In this document: positions 6,645-16,592 of the stretch, piece by piece
Layout: the number at the start of each line of letters is the position of its first letter
Position numbering within the stretch: position 1 is the first letter of the stretch
Source: Oscillospiraceae bacterium
GTDB taxonomy: Bacteria; Bacillota; Clostridia; Oscillospirales; Oscillospiraceae
NCBI GenBank assembly: GCA_017435245.1
Contig: JAFSFK010000065.1
Location: 1-29,264, forward strand
DNA length: 29,264 bases
Reading direction: 5' to 3'
Program-made: the position numbers and the translations under genes
The notes under the pieces: generated by a model
Told to the model about the DNA's origin: nothing
What the model saw: the letters and a program-made list of their open reading frames with translations, nothing else
The model's database searches: none

Positions 6645-9600
6645 GTTTTGTACATCTGCACGTTCACTCTGAATACAGCCTGCTGGATGGAGCTTGCCGC
6701 ATTGGCGGTATGATGGAGCGGGTAAAGGAACTGGGCCAGGAGGCCATTGCTATCACCGACCATGGCGTGATGTATGGTTGTATCGATTTTTATAAGGCAG
6801 CCAAAGCTGCGGGGATCAAGCCTATTATCGGCTGTGAGGTCTATATGGCAAGACGGTCCATTTCTGACCGAATCCACGGCATTGATAATGATCCTTACCA
6901 CCTTGTTCTGCTGTGCAAGGACCGTACGGGCTATGAGAATCTGTGCCTGCTGGTATCGGAAGCTTTTATGAACGGCTTCTACGGAAAACCTCGGGTGGAT
7001 CTGGATATGCTTCGTGCCCACCACGAGGGACTGATCGCTACCTCTGCCTGTCTTGCCGGAGCCATACCGCAGCGCTTGCTGGAGAATGACTATGATGCGG
7101 CAAAAGCTACAGCATTGGAATTGGCAGAGATTTTCGGAGAGGATAATTTCTATCTGGAGCTGCAGGATCATGGAATCCCGGAGCAGACGCCTGTCAATCA
7201 GGGCGTACAGCGGATCGCCCGGGAGACCGGACTGCCGCTGGTGATCACCAACGATGCCCATTACCTGCGCCGGGAAGATGCCCAAATGCAGGATGTTCTG
7301 CTGTGCGTCCAGACCGGTAAGACTGTGGACGATCCTAACCGGATGAAATTCCAGACGGAGGAATTTTACCTCAAGAGTGAAGAGGAACTGCGCCAGCTGT
7401 TTCCCAATTGTGATGAGGCATTTGAGAATACTGTCAAGATCGCAGAACGCTGTAATCTGGAATTCATTTTTAACCAGTATCATCTGCCCAGCTTCCCGGT
7501 ACCTGAGGGATATACCAATGAAGAGTATTTCCGCAAGCTGTGTATGGACGGTTTCCGGGAGCGGTATACCGATCCTCCTAAGGAGTATCTGGAACGGCTG
7601 GAATATGGGATCGGTGTTATCAGTCGTATGGGCTATGTAAACTATTATCTCATCGTCTGGGATTTTATCCGTTTTGCCAAGGAATCCGGCATCCCGGTAG
7701 GACCGGGACGTGGCTCCGGTGCTGCGTCCATTGTTGCGTATTGTATGCACATCACGGAAGTGGATCCGATGAAATACGCACTGATCTTTGAGCGCTTTTT
7801 GAACCCTGAGCGTGTCAGTATGCCCGATTTTGATACGGACTTCTGTCAGGAACGCCGTGGAGAAGTGATCGACTATGTTATGAAAAAGTACGGTGCTGAC
7901 CACGTGGCGCAGATCGCTACCTTTGGTACGATGGCAGCTCGAGGTGCTATCCGTGATGTCGGCCGTGCGTTGAACTTTACCTATGCTGAGACAGATGTGG
8001 TTGCCAAATTGGTGCCCACAATGCCACTGCATATCACCTTGAAAGAGGCACTGAATGTATCCCCTAAGCTTAAGGAGATGTACGATGCTGATGAACGTGT
8101 GCGCACACTCATCGACACGGCAATGAGCCTGGAGGGTATGCCCAGAAATACCTCTACCCACGCAGCCGGTGTGGTGATCACCGCCGATCCGGTATGCAGC
8201 TATGTGCCCCTTTCCAAAAATGACGATACCATCGTAACCCAGTATACGATGACCACCATCGAGGAACTGGGACTTTTGAAAATGGACTTTTTGGGTCTTA
8301 GAAACCTTACCGTCATTCGTGATGCTGAGGAGCAGATCCGTAAATATGAACCGGATTTCTCCATTGACAAAGTTGCGGATGATGATCCGGAGACTTTCAA
8401 AATGCTTGCCGAAGGCAAGACACAGGGCGTATTCCAGTTGGAGTCCACCGGTATGACCGGTGTGTGCGTAGGAATGAAGGCCAGCAGCATCGAGGATATT
8501 ACGGCTATCGTTGCTTTGTACCGGCCCGGACCTATGGATTCCATCCCCACTTTCATTGAAAACAAGCTCAACCACAAGAAGGTCACCTATAAAACCCCCA
8601 AGCTGGAACCGATCCTGAAGGTTACTTACGGCTGCATCGTCTATCAGGAGCAGGTTATCGAGATATTCCGTCAGCTGGGCGGCTATACTATGGGCCAGGC
8701 GGACAATATCCGCCGAGCCATTTCCAAGAAAAAGCAAAAGGTCATCGAGGCGGAACGAAAGGTCTTTGTATACGGTGACAAGGAACAGGGGATACCCGGC
8801 TGTATTGCCGGCGGTGTGCCCGAAACAGTTGCTCAGTCCATTTATGATGAGATCGTGGATTTTGCCAACTACGCTTTTAATAAAGCCCACGCTGTGTGCT
8901 ATGCGGTGGTTGCCTATCAGACAGCCTATCTGAAGTGCCACTATCCCAAGGAGTATATGGCAGCGCTGATGACATCGGTTCTGGATTCTGCAACAAAGAT
9001 CTCCGGCTATATTGCCGAGTGTAAAGAAATGGGCATCCAGGTGCTTCCGCCGGATGTTAATCATTCCTTTGATCACTTTACGGTGGAAGGGAACGCCATC
9101 CGTTTTGGCTTGGGTGCGGTGAAGAACGTCGGCAGAGGTTTGATCCGTTCTATGGCTGCCAAGCGCAGCGAGGGCGGCGTGTTCAAATCTCTGGAGGACT
9201 TTATCCAGCGAATGGGTGAGGGGGAACTGAATAAGCGTGCTGTGGAGAACTTCATTAAGTGCGGCGCAATGGATTGCTTCGGTTATCACCGCAGCGAGCT
9301 TTTGGCGGTGTACGATACGATGATGGATTCCATAGCTTCCTCCCGAAAGAAAAATCTGGAAGGCCAGATGGGACTTTTTGCTATACTTCAGGAGGAAGAT
9401 CAAGCTGCTGCCATCCCGATTCCCAAGCTGCCTGAGATCAGTAAGGCGGACCGGATGCTGATGGAAAAGGAAACCACCGGTATTTACCTGTCCGGGCACC
9501 CTATGGATGACTACCGTGCCAGCTTGCGCAATACCCACGTTGTTCAGATGGGCAAGCTGATGGAGGAGGACTGTCCCTATCAGGATGACCAGATCATCAG

Positions 9601-10093
9601 TGTTGCCGGTATCGTTCAGACGGTAAAGATGAAGACCACCCGTAACAATTCTATGATGGCTTACGTAACTGTGGAGGACGACACTGCGGCCATAGAAATG
9701 CTGGCTTTTTCCAATGTATTAAACCAGTATGGAACGCTCCTGCGGGAGAATCAGCCGGTGGTGATCACAGGCCGGGTTTCTCTGCGGGATGACAAGGACC
9801 CCCAGATCGTTATCAACCGGGTGCGCTCTATTGAGGAGTTCTCCGCTAATCGGCAAACAGAAGCTGAGTTCCGGCAAAAGCAGGAGGGAACCTTGTACCT
9901 GCGCCTTGCCAGTGAGTCCGGTGATCAGTTTGGAAAGATTCGTGCGATCCTGAATATGTTCCCGGGTAAGAGCTCTGTCGTCGTGTATTTTGCCGATACT
10001 AAGCAGCGCCGGGGCTCTACCTGTGATTTGGACAGCCGTATGCTGAAGGAGCTGATAAGCCGATTGGGAAATGACAATGTTATTGTGAAATAA
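6641..10093 (+). CDS. dnaE: DNA polymerase III alpha subunit DnaE
   Basis: Start ATG at 6641 overlaps the whiA stop, with CCAGGAGG at 6627-6634 as ribosome binding site. At 1150 aa it is the usual length for DnaE. Domains in order are the N-terminal PHP domain (HVHSEYSLLDG at 7-17, ITDHGVMYG), the polymerase palm with GPGRGSGAAS and the catalytic Asp396 and Asp398 in PDFDTDF plus Asp549 in KMDFLGLRNL, thumb and fingers (ALYRPGPMD, VYQEQ, ANYAFNKAHA), a helix-hairpin-helix region, and an OB-fold near residues 980-1070 (ISVAGIVQTVKMKTTRNNSMMAYVTVEDD). It lacks the inserted 3'-5' exonuclease of PolC. In Firmicutes with both enzymes, DnaE extends primers while PolC does bulk synthesis; PolC is not in this window. 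Confidence 0.97.
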   Translation: MSFVHLHVHSEYSLLDGACRIGGMMERVKELGQEAIAITDHGVMYGCIDFYKAAKAAGIKPIIGCEVYMARRSISDRIHGIDNDPYHLVLLCKDRTGYENLCLLVSEAFMNGFYGKPRVDLDMLRAHHEGLIATSACLAGAIPQRLLENDYDAAKATALELAEIFGEDNFYLELQDHGIPEQTPVNQGVQRIARETGLPLVITNDAHYLRREDAQMQDVLLCVQTGKTVDDPNRMKFQTEEFYLKSEEELRQLFPNCDEAFENTVKIAERCNLEFIFNQYHLPSFPVPEGYTNEEYFRKLCMDGFRERYTDPPKEYLERLEYGIGVISRMGYVNYYLIVWDFIRFAKESGIPVGPGRGSGAASIVAYCMHITEVDPMKYALIFERFLNPERVSMPDFDTDFCQERRGEVIDYVMKKYGADHVAQIATFGTMAARGAIRDVGRALNFTYAETDVVAKLVPTMPLHITLKEALNVSPKLKEMYDADERVRTLIDTAMSLEGMPRNTSTHAAGVVITADPVCSYVPLSKNDDTIVTQYTMTTIEELGLLKMDFLGLRNLTVIRDAEEQIRKYEPDFSIDKVADDDPETFKMLAEGKTQGVFQLESTGMTGVCVGMKASSIEDITAIVALYRPGPMDSIPTFIENKLNHKKVTYKTPKLEPILKVTYGCIVYQEQVIEIFRQLGGYTMGQADNIRRAISKKKQKVIEAERKVFVYGDKEQGIPGCIAGGVPETVAQSIYDEIVDFANYAFNKAHAVCYAVVAYQTAYLKCHYPKEYMAALMTSVLDSATKISGYIAECKEMGIQVLPPDVNHSFDHFTVEGNAIRFGLGAVKNVGRGLIRSMAAKRSEGGVFKSLEDFIQRMGEGELNKRAVENFIKCGAMDCFGYHRSELLAVYDTMMDSIASSRKKNLEGQMGLFAILQEEDQAAAIPIPKLPEISKADRMLMEKETTGIYLSGHPMDDYRASLRNTHVVQMGKLMEEDCPYQDDQIISVAGIVQTVKMKTTRNNSMMAYVTVEDDTAAIEMLAFSNVLNQYGTLLRENQPVVITGRVSLRDDKDPQIVINRVRSIEEFSANRQTEAEFRQKQEGTLYLRLASESGDQFGKIRAILNMFPGKSSVVVYFADTKQRRGSTCDLDSRMLKELISRLGNDNVIVK

Positions 10094-10094
10094 C

Positions 10095-10123
10095 TTTCTT
10101 TTTCAGCCAAGATGTGATATAAT
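10095..10123 (+). promoter_or_regulatory. Promoter of the lipoprotein/two-component operon
   Basis: TTTCTT at 10095-10100, 17-base spacer, and TGA-TATAAT with the -10 at 10118-10123. It begins two bases after the dnaE stop, and no hairpin terminator is seen between, so read-through from dnaE is also possible. Confidence 0.6.
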
Positions 10124-10143
10124 ATTCGGAAGGAGGTGTCGCT

Positions 10144-11466
10144 ATGGCAGGAAGAAAAAAGTTCATATGTCTGCTGCTGATGGCGGCACTGCTGCTATCT
10201 GGCTGTATGCGTACTGTGGACCAGATGTACGGGATACCCAAGCGGTCTGAGGATTTTAAGAATCTGCAGTCGGCCATCGATGGAGCTATGCAGGGCCATA
10301 GCTTCAGCGCACCGCTGTCCGGTGAGAATCAGCAGGCGGTGCAGATGGCGGATCTCAATGGTGACGGTCAGCAGGAGTTTCTGCTGTTTGCCAAGTGCGA
10401 TTCTGAGCGTCCGCTGCGAATTATGATCTTCCGTCAGGTAGACGATGCGTACATCCATATCCAGACCATTGAAAGTAATGGCTCAGCCTTTGATCTGGTT
10501 GAATACGTACAGATGGATGATTCGCCGGGGATGGAACTGGTGGTTGGCAGTCAGCTGGCAGATCAGGTCCTGCGCTCTGTTACGGTCTACACCTTTGATG
10601 ATGAAATGATCCCGCAGCTGCAAGTCAGTGCCAATTACACGAAGTTCCTTACGGTGGATCTGGATGGCGACAATCTCACGGAATTGTTTGTGCTTCACCC
10701 GGGGCAGTCGGATACGGATAATGGTGTGGCTGCTGTCTATGGGATGGAAAACGGAGCCATTGAACGTTCCAATGAGATAAATATGTCCCAGCCAGCGGAC
10801 AAGCTGAAGCGGATTCTGGTCGGAAAGCTCCACAATGGTCAAAGTGCAGTATATGCAGCCAGTGCGGTCGATGAAACTGCAATCGTAACGGATGTCTGCG
10901 CCTGGGTCTCTGATTCGCTGACAAATGTTAGTTTTCTGAACGAGTCCGGTACCAGTGTTCACACGATGCGTAATTACTATGTTTACGCTGACGATGTGGA
11001 TAATGACGGTGTGGTAGAATTACCGGATCTGATCACAATGGTGCCGCTGGAGCCTACACTGAGCACAGATCGCCACGATTTGATCCGTTGGTATTCGATG
11101 ACCAGCGGGGGTTCTGAGGTGGACAAGTGCTACACCTACCATAATTTCCTTGGCGGATGGTATTTGGAGCTGGACAGCAGCTGGGCATCCCGCTTGACAG
11201 TACGAAGTCAGGGTAACTACTACGAATTGTTCCTGTGGGATCCTGATTTTACGGAGGCGGAGGAAGTGCTTACGATCTTTGTTCTGACCGGACAAAACCG
11301 GGAAGAACAAGGGGTGGCTGAACAGCGGTTTATCCTTCACAGCACAGACACCGTTACCTATGCGGCAAGCCTGGAAGACAGCGCAGCCGACTACGGCATT
11401 ACCCGAATGAAAATCGAAGAGGCTTTCCATTTGATCCAGCAGGATTGGAAAACCGGAGAGACATAA
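10144..11466 (+). CDS. Lipoprotein with FG-GAP/VCBS-like Asp-rich repeats
   Basis: Start at 10144 follows AAGGAGGTG. The 440-aa product has a basic start (MAGRKKF), a hydrophobic signal segment and lipobox LLSGC with the lipidated Cys at residue 21. The mature part carries several Asp-rich turns of the FG-GAP/VCBS type: ADLNGDGQQEFLLF, VDLDGDNLTELFVL and DVDNDGVVELPDL. These usually build a calcium-binding beta-propeller. No enzymatic motif is visible. It lies outside the membrane, 14 bases upstream of the response regulator and in the same transcription unit as the sensor kinase, so it may sense or bind a ligand for that pair. That role is inference from position. Confidence 0.85.
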   Translation: MAGRKKFICLLLMAALLLSGCMRTVDQMYGIPKRSEDFKNLQSAIDGAMQGHSFSAPLSGENQQAVQMADLNGDGQQEFLLFAKCDSERPLRIMIFRQVDDAYIHIQTIESNGSAFDLVEYVQMDDSPGMELVVGSQLADQVLRSVTVYTFDDEMIPQLQVSANYTKFLTVDLDGDNLTELFVLHPGQSDTDNGVAAVYGMENGAIERSNEINMSQPADKLKRILVGKLHNGQSAVYAASAVDETAIVTDVCAWVSDSLTNVSFLNESGTSVHTMRNYYVYADDVDNDGVVELPDLITMVPLEPTLSTDRHDLIRWYSMTSGGSEVDKCYTYHNFLGGWYLELDSSWASRLTVRSQGNYYELFLWDPDFTEAEEVLTIFVLTGQNREEQGVAEQRFILHSTDTVTYAASLEDSAADYGITRMKIEEAFHLIQQDWKTGET

Positions 11467-11480
11467 AGAGGTATATAGAT

Positions 11481-12167
11481 ATGAAAAAAGTTTTGATTCT
11501 TGAGGATGAAGTGAATATCCGAAGCTTTGTGGTCATCAATCTGAAGCGTGCCGGCTACGATGCCATTGAGGCAGGTACCGGTCAGGAGGCACTGGATAAG
11601 ATCCGTGACAATCCCGATATCGGCGTTGCCATCCTGGATATTATGCTTCCGGATATCGACGGATTTGAGGTCTGTCGCCGGATCCGTGCCACCACAAAGC
11701 AGATGGGTATTATTATGCTCACTGCCCGTACCCAGGAGATGGATAAGGTCACTGGTCTTATGACCGGTGCGGATGACTATGTCACCAAGCCTTTCTCTCC
11801 GGCGGAACTGACGGCCCGTATCGATGCCCTCTACCGCCGTATTGGCGGCGACAGTAACGCAGATTCTGAGCTGCTGACCCAGGGACCTTTCCTGATGAAT
11901 ACCCGTAACCACACGCTTGAGAAGTCCGGCAATCGGATCCGCCTGACCCAGGTGGAGTATTCCATCCTGAAGCTGTTTATGCAGAATCCCGGTCGTGCCC
12001 TTTCCCGTGAGGATATCCTCTCTGCGGTTTGGGGCCGGGACTACGAGGGTGAACTGAAGATCGTGGATGTAAACATCCGTCGTCTGCGTATTAAGATCGA
12101 AGACGATACCGCCAACCCCACCTATATCACCACGGTTTGGGGATTTGGCTATAAGTGGGGCGCATAA
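11481..12167 (+). CDS. OmpR/PhoB-family response regulator
   Basis: The start at 11481 (MKKVLILEDE) follows AAAGAGG. The longer frame starting inside the lipoprotein gene adds only non-family sequence. The 228-aa product has a receiver domain with acidic pair E8/D9, phosphoacceptor Asp53 (AILDIMLP), Thr81 and Lys103 (VTKPFSPAEL). A C-terminal winged helix from about residue 130 contains SREDILSAVWG, VDVNIRRLRIKIE and the terminal TVWGFGYKW. It binds DNA as a dimer on phosphorylation by the adjacent kinase. The target genes cannot be read from this window. Confidence 0.95.
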   Translation: MKKVLILEDEVNIRSFVVINLKRAGYDAIEAGTGQEALDKIRDNPDIGVAILDIMLPDIDGFEVCRRIRATTKQMGIIMLTARTQEMDKVTGLMTGADDYVTKPFSPAELTARIDALYRRIGGDSNADSELLTQGPFLMNTRNHTLEKSGNRIRLTQVEYSILKLFMQNPGRALSREDILSAVWGRDYEGELKIVDVNIRRLRIKIEDDTANPTYITTVWGFGYKWGA

Positions 12168-12203
12168 CTGCGCATAAGAAAAAATCTGAAAGGAGGAGTG
12201 GAT

Positions 12204-13613
12204 ATGTTAAAGGTCAAGGGCCTGCGGCGCCGTTGGCTTTTGAATACGGTCGGTGTTGTCTGTACCTTAGGACTTGTGTGCGTGCTGATCGTCACAGCTG
12301 CATTTGCGGTGTACTATTACTCCTCCATGGAATCGGATATGCGCTATCGGGCCCGGACCACCACGGAATTTTTCGCAGACTACTTAAATCAGAATTATAA
12401 CGAATACTATCAATCCTGCATCACCTATGCCCAGACCTTTGAAGAACGCAATGTGATCGAATTGCAATTCATCAATACGCAAGGATTGATCGTAGCGTCG
12501 TCGTACGGTGTTTGGGCCGGTCAATCGCCAACAACGCCGGATATTGCCGATGCCATCAGAAGTAAAACGATGTGCAGCTTTGTTGGGAAAAGTCCGCAGA
12601 CCGGTGAGCGTATTATGGCGGTTTCCAGTCCGATGATCTATGTCAACGGCGAAGTGATCGGTGTGCTGCGGTATGTGACTTCTACCCGTGCGATGGATCT
12701 GCAGATCGTGATCATTGCGGCCGTTGCCTTAGCAGCGCTCTTGATCATTGCAGGAGTGGTGCTGATCAGCAGTAATTATTACATCCGCTCCATTCTGGTG
12801 CCGCTGACTCAGGTGATCGAAAAGGCGAAAATGATCACAAATGGCAGCTATGGCATTCAGATCCAGACGAACTACGATGATGAGTTGGGGGAACTGGCTC
12901 AGACCATCAACGAAATGTCTATGCAGATCAACCGGAACGAGAAGACTCAATCGGAGTTCATTTCTTCTTTGTCCCACGAACTGCGGACACCCTTGACAGC
13001 GATCACTGGCTGGAGCGAAACACTTCTGAGCAGCGACGAACTGGACGAAGGTACCCGACGTGGTGTGAAGATCATTCTCGGCGAAGGCAAGCGGCTGACA
13101 GAGATGGTTTTGGAGCTGTTGGATTTCACCCGGATTCAGGATGGACGTATGACCCTGAATATGGAACCTACAGACATCCGGGGAGAATTTGAGGATACCG
13201 TATTTATGTACGGAAGCCGTCTGGCACAGGACGGAATTAAGCTGGAATACATCGACTCTGAGGAGGATATCCCCGAGATATCCTGTGACCCCAAGCGGCT
13301 CAGACAGGTCTTTTTGAATATTTTGGATAATGCTGCCAAGCACGGCGGCGAAGGAAAACGGATCGAGGCAACCATTGCTTATGAAGAGGATTTTGTCATC
13401 GTCCGTATTCGGGACTTTGGTCCCGGAATCCCGGAGGATGAGCTTTCTCTGGTGAAGCAAAAGTTTTATAAGGGCAGCTCCAAGGCTCGTGGCTCCGGCA
13501 TCGGCCTTTCCGTCTGTGATGAGATCGTACAGATGCACGGCGGTATGCTGACGCTGGAAAATGCCCCCGGTGGTGGTACGCTGGTGACGGTGGAACTGCC
13601 TGCCTTCCAGTAG
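12204..13613 (+). CDS. Membrane sensor histidine kinase
   Basis: The ATG at 12204 has AGGAGG at 12191-12196 at ideal distance; the GTG at 12198 is too close. The 469-aa product has a membrane helix at 12-37, an extracellular domain of about 130 residues with a PAS/Cache-like pattern (LQFINTQGLIVASS, PMIYVNGEVIGVLRYVTS), a second helix at 168-190, a HAMP linker (to about 243), the HisKA box SLSHELRTPLTA with His258, and an HATPase domain with N box (LNILDNAAKH, Asn376), G1 DFGPGIP and G2 GSGIGLSVC. This is the WalK/PhoR/ResE-like layout. The regulator upstream is surely its partner. The signal is unknown; the neighbouring lipoprotein is the obvious candidate. Confidence 0.95.
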   Translation: MLKVKGLRRRWLLNTVGVVCTLGLVCVLIVTAAFAVYYYSSMESDMRYRARTTTEFFADYLNQNYNEYYQSCITYAQTFEERNVIELQFINTQGLIVASSYGVWAGQSPTTPDIADAIRSKTMCSFVGKSPQTGERIMAVSSPMIYVNGEVIGVLRYVTSTRAMDLQIVIIAAVALAALLIIAGVVLISSNYYIRSILVPLTQVIEKAKMITNGSYGIQIQTNYDDELGELAQTINEMSMQINRNEKTQSEFISSLSHELRTPLTAITGWSETLLSSDELDEGTRRGVKIILGEGKRLTEMVLELLDFTRIQDGRMTLNMEPTDIRGEFEDTVFMYGSRLAQDGIKLEYIDSEEDIPEISCDPKRLRQVFLNILDNAAKHGGEGKRIEATIAYEEDFVIVRIRDFGPGIPEDELSLVKQKFYKGSSKARGSGIGLSVCDEIVQMHGGMLTLENAPGGGTLVTVELPAFQ

Positions 13614-13631
13614 GGCGAAGAAAGGAACACT

Positions 13632-14621
13632 ATGGCAAATTCAAATGGCGAAAAATTTAAAACAATGATCGGCGGTCAAGCGCTGATCGAAGGTATTATG
13701 ATGCGTGGTCCCAAGCTTGACGCCATCGTTGTCCGTGGGAAAGACGGTCTGCGGGTGGAAACCTCCGAGCGTAAGATCCATCCCCAGAAGTCCGTCTTAA
13801 GCTGGCCTTTGATCCGTGGCGCTGTGAACTTCTTTGATGCGCAGGTCACCGGTGTGAAGGCGCTGATGCGCTCTGCGGACCTTTCTCCTGAGGAGTATCA
13901 GGAGGAACCATCCAAGCTTGACAAATGGCTGGAGGAAAAATTGGGAAACGAAAAGTTCCAGAAGGCAATCGTAGGTATTGCAGTGGCTTTGGGCCTTGGA
14001 ATGTCTATTTTGCTGTTTTTCCTGCTTCCTATGGTGATCGGCAGTTTTTTTGACGGACTCATCCACAACAATTTGGCTCGCAACCTTGTGGAAGGTCTGG
14101 TTCGTATCATCATTTTTGTGGGATATATGCTGCTGGTTTCCCGGATGGCGGAAATGAAACGTGTCTTTGCTTATCACGGCGCTGAACATAAGACGATCCG
14201 CTGTTATGAGGCAGGACTCGAGCTGACGGTGGAGAACGTCAGTAAGCAGACAAGAATGCACCCCCGTTGTGGCACCAGTTTTCTGCTGGTGGTGATGATC
14301 TTGTCCATACTTGTTTTTTCTGTGGCATCTTCTGTGCTGCTGGCATTTGTTCCCAATATGGAAGCAGTTTGCGGACCTGTACTGTATAAGGTTCTTATGA
14401 TCCTTTTTAAACTGCTTTTGCTGCCTGTGGTGGTTGCCATCAGCTATGAGATCAACCGTCTTGTGGGCCGGCACGACAATGCCTTTACCCGTGCATTGAC
14501 CGCACCGGGTATGTGGTTTCAGAATTTTACTACCAATGAACCGGATGAGGGAATGATGGAGGTAGCCATCACAGCTCTGAAGGCGGTTCTTCCTGAGGAA
14601 GAGGGGACAGACCGGTGGTAA
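13632..14621 (+). CDS. yqhQ: DUF1385 family membrane protein (YqhQ-like)
   Basis: Start at 13632 follows GAAAGGA, 18 bases after the kinase gene. The 329-aa product opens with the family signature MIGGQALIEGIMMRGP and WPLIRGAVNFFD. Then come about four hydrophobic segments (roughly 112-135, 153-170, 208-235, 243-270) and the conserved AYHGAEHKTIRCYE and HPRCGTSF blocks, which carry His, Cys and Glu residues and could bind metal. The biochemical function of the family is not established. In many Clostridia this gene precedes prmC, as it does here, with a 7-base overlap that implies coupled translation. Confidence 0.92.
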   Translation: MANSNGEKFKTMIGGQALIEGIMMRGPKLDAIVVRGKDGLRVETSERKIHPQKSVLSWPLIRGAVNFFDAQVTGVKALMRSADLSPEEYQEEPSKLDKWLEEKLGNEKFQKAIVGIAVALGLGMSILLFFLLPMVIGSFFDGLIHNNLARNLVEGLVRIIIFVGYMLLVSRMAEMKRVFAYHGAEHKTIRCYEAGLELTVENVSKQTRMHPRCGTSFLLVVMILSILVFSVASSVLLAFVPNMEAVCGPVLYKVLMILFKLLLLPVVVAISYEINRLVGRHDNAFTRALTAPGMWFQNFTTNEPDEGMMEVAITALKAVLPEEEGTDRW

Positions 14622-15499
14622 AGACATACGCTGAGCTTTATACCAATGCCCGACGGGCATTTATGGCCCAGGAGGATCCGCAAACCGCCAGCCTGCTGGC
14701 ACGAAACCTGCTGTGCCATATTACCGGAAAGACCCAGGAGCAGGTGCTTGCCCACAGAGAGCTGTATGCCAATGAGGATATGTGTGAGCAGATGGAGCGT
14801 GCAGTTCCCAGGATCCTGGCAGGGGAGCCTCTGGCGTATGTGCTGGGAGAGTGGGACTTCTACGGTATGACACTGCATGTGGATAAAAATGTGTTGATCC
14901 CCCGGGATGACACCTGCGCAGTGACAGCCCTTGCAATTCAGCAAGCGATGTTTTTGGATGAATCTCCCAGAATTTTAGATCTGTGTACCGGTTCCGGATG
15001 CATTGGGTTGGCAATTGCCAACCGTGTGAAGGATGCCAGAGTGACCTTAGCGGATATTTCCAAGGATGCTTTGGCAGTTGCAAAGAAGAATATTACGGCA
15101 CAAAAGCTGTCCGGCCGGGTCGCCTGTATGCAAGTGGATGCACTGGCGGAGCCCAAAGCCTTTTTGGGAAAGTACGATTTGATCGTATCGAACCCGCCGT
15201 ATATCACCACCCAGGAGATGCTGGAGCTGCCTGCCAGCGTGAAAGATTACGAACCTCATTTGGCGCTCCACGGCGGCGGCGACGGCTTGGATTTTTACCG
15301 TGCGATTGCTGCGAATTTCCGAAAAGCGTTGAAGCCCGGCGGGTATTTGTGCTTTGAATTTGGAATGGGGCAGGGAGATGATGTCTGCGCCATCTTAGAG
15401 AATAATGGGTATACCGTACTGGAGCGTTCCAGAGATTATAATGACAGAGAAAGGGCGGTCATTGCCCGCCTGAGGAAGGAAGATCAGAATGGCAACTAA
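14615..15499 (+). CDS. prmC: Peptide chain release factor N5-glutamine methyltransferase PrmC
   Basis: PrmC methylates the GGQ glutamine of release factors 1 and 2 using SAM, which raises termination efficiency. The start is GTG at 14615, overlapping the yqhQ stop, with GAGGGG shortly upstream. The 294-aa product has the N-terminal helical domain, [13 protein letters not shown] (72-84), VLIPRDDT, the SAM-binding [10 protein letters not shown] (122-131) and the catalytic NPPY (193-196). The family usually reads RPETE at the position where this protein has RDDTC, a small deviation outside the catalytic motif. The release factor gene prfA, the usual neighbour, is not adjacent; recA follows with an 11-base overlap. 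Confidence 0.93.
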   Translation: MVKTYAELYTNARRAFMAQEDPQTASLLARNLLCHITGKTQEQVLAHRELYANEDMCEQMERAVPRILAGEPLAYVLGEWDFYGMTLHVDKNVLIPRDDTCAVTALAIQQAMFLDESPRILDLCTGSGCIGLAIANRVKDARVTLADISKDALAVAKKNITAQKLSGRVACMQVDALAEPKAFLGKYDLIVSNPPYITTQEMLELPASVKDYEPHLALHGGGDGLDFYRAIAANFRKALKPGGYLCFEFGMGQGDDVCAILENNGYTVLERSRDYNDRERAVIARLRKEDQNGN

Positions 15500-16592
15500 G
15501 AAAACTGTATATGAGGCTCCGACACCTGCAGCAGATAAGAAGAAAGCACTTCAGACTGCAATTTCCCAGATCGAGAAAAATTTCGGTAAAGGTACCGTTA
15601 TGCGCCTGGGCGATCGCCCGGAGATGAACGTGGAAGCAATTCCCACCGGATCACTGGCACTGGATGCTGCGCTGGGTATTGGTGGTGTTCCCAAGGGACG
15701 TATCATTGAGATCTACGGACCGGAATCCTCCGGTAAGACCACCCTGGCTCTGCATATTCTTGCACAGGCCCAGAAAATGGGTGGAGAAGTGGCATTTGTG
15801 GACGCCGAGCACGCCTTGGATCCTGTTTACGCTGCCGCACTGGGTGTGGATACCGATAATATGCTGGTCTCTCAGCCGGACACTGGTGAGCAGGCTCTGG
15901 AGATCACCGACGCACTGGTTCGGTCCGGTGCTGTGGATGCGGTGGTCGTGGACTCTGTTGCAGCCCTTGTTCCCAAGCAGGAGATCGAGGGTGAGATGGG
16001 CGATACCTTTGTGGGCCTGCAGGCACGACTGATGTCTCAGGCATTGCGCAAGCTGGCAGGTACCATCGCCAAGACTAACTGCGTTGTTATTTTCATCAAC
16101 CAGCTGCGTATGAAGATCGGTGTGATGTACGGTAACCCTGAGACCACCACCGGCGGTAACGCACTGAAATTCTATTCTTCCGTCCGTCTCGACGTTCGTC
16201 GTGTGGAATCCATTAAGGAAGGCGGCAATGTGATTGGCAACAAGACTCGTGTCAAGGTGGTCAAGAACAAGGTCGCACCTCCTTTCCGTGAGGCGTATTT
16301 TGATATTATGTACGGTGAGGGTATCAGCAAGTGGGGCGAACTTGTGGACTTGGCTGTCCAGATGGACATTGTGCAGAAGAGCGGCAGCTGGTTCAGCATG
16401 GGTGACGAGCGGATCGGTCAGGGCAAGGACAGCGTAAAGGCATTCCTGCAGGCTAATCCCGACATCGCTGAGAAGGTAGAAGCGCAGGTGCGTGAGCATC
16501 TGCTGCAGGCTTCCGGTGCTCCCAAGGCTCCGGCGAAGGCTGCTGAGCGCCCTGTTGCGGTAAGCGCAGACGATTTTGATGATGAGGATTGA
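15489..16592 (+). CDS. recA: Recombinase RecA
   Basis: RecA forms filaments on single-stranded DNA, drives strand exchange, and triggers LexA self-cleavage. Start ATG at 15489 follows GAGGAAGGA and overlaps prmC by 11 bases. The 367-aa product has Walker A GPESSGKT (77-84), [12 protein letters not shown], Walker [12 protein letters not shown]1 around EGEMGD, L2 with [16 protein letters not shown], and an acidic tail ending DDFDDED. No LexA-type operator is evident upstream inside prmC, and no separate promoter is clear, so expression as part of the operon is suggested by the overlaps. Confidence 0.98.
   Translation: MATKKTVYEAPTPAADKKKALQTAISQIEKNFGKGTVMRLGDRPEMNVEAIPTGSLALDAALGIGGVPKGRIIEIYGPESSGKTTLALHILAQAQKMGGEVAFVDAEHALDPVYAAALGVDTDNMLVSQPDTGEQALEITDALVRSGAVDAVVVDSVAALVPKQEIEGEMGDTFVGLQARLMSQALRKLAGTIAKTNCVVIFINQLRMKIGVMYGNPETTTGGNALKFYSSVRLDVRRVESIKEGGNVIGNKTRVKVVKNKVAPPFREAYFDIMYGEGISKWGELVDLAVQMDIVQKSGSWFSMGDERIGQGKDSVKAFLQANPDIAEKVEAQVREHLLQASGAPKAPAKAAERPVAVSADDFDDED

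Noticed and set aside
6596..9538. 980-codon open frame on the minus strand opposite dnaE
   Set aside because: It is a shadow of the real DnaE frame, with Ile/His/Arg-rich composition and no recognisable motif, start signal or promoter.
15480..15500. Frameshift or fusion at the prmC-recA boundary
   Set aside because: Both proteins are full length; the 11-base overlap is ordinary translational coupling.
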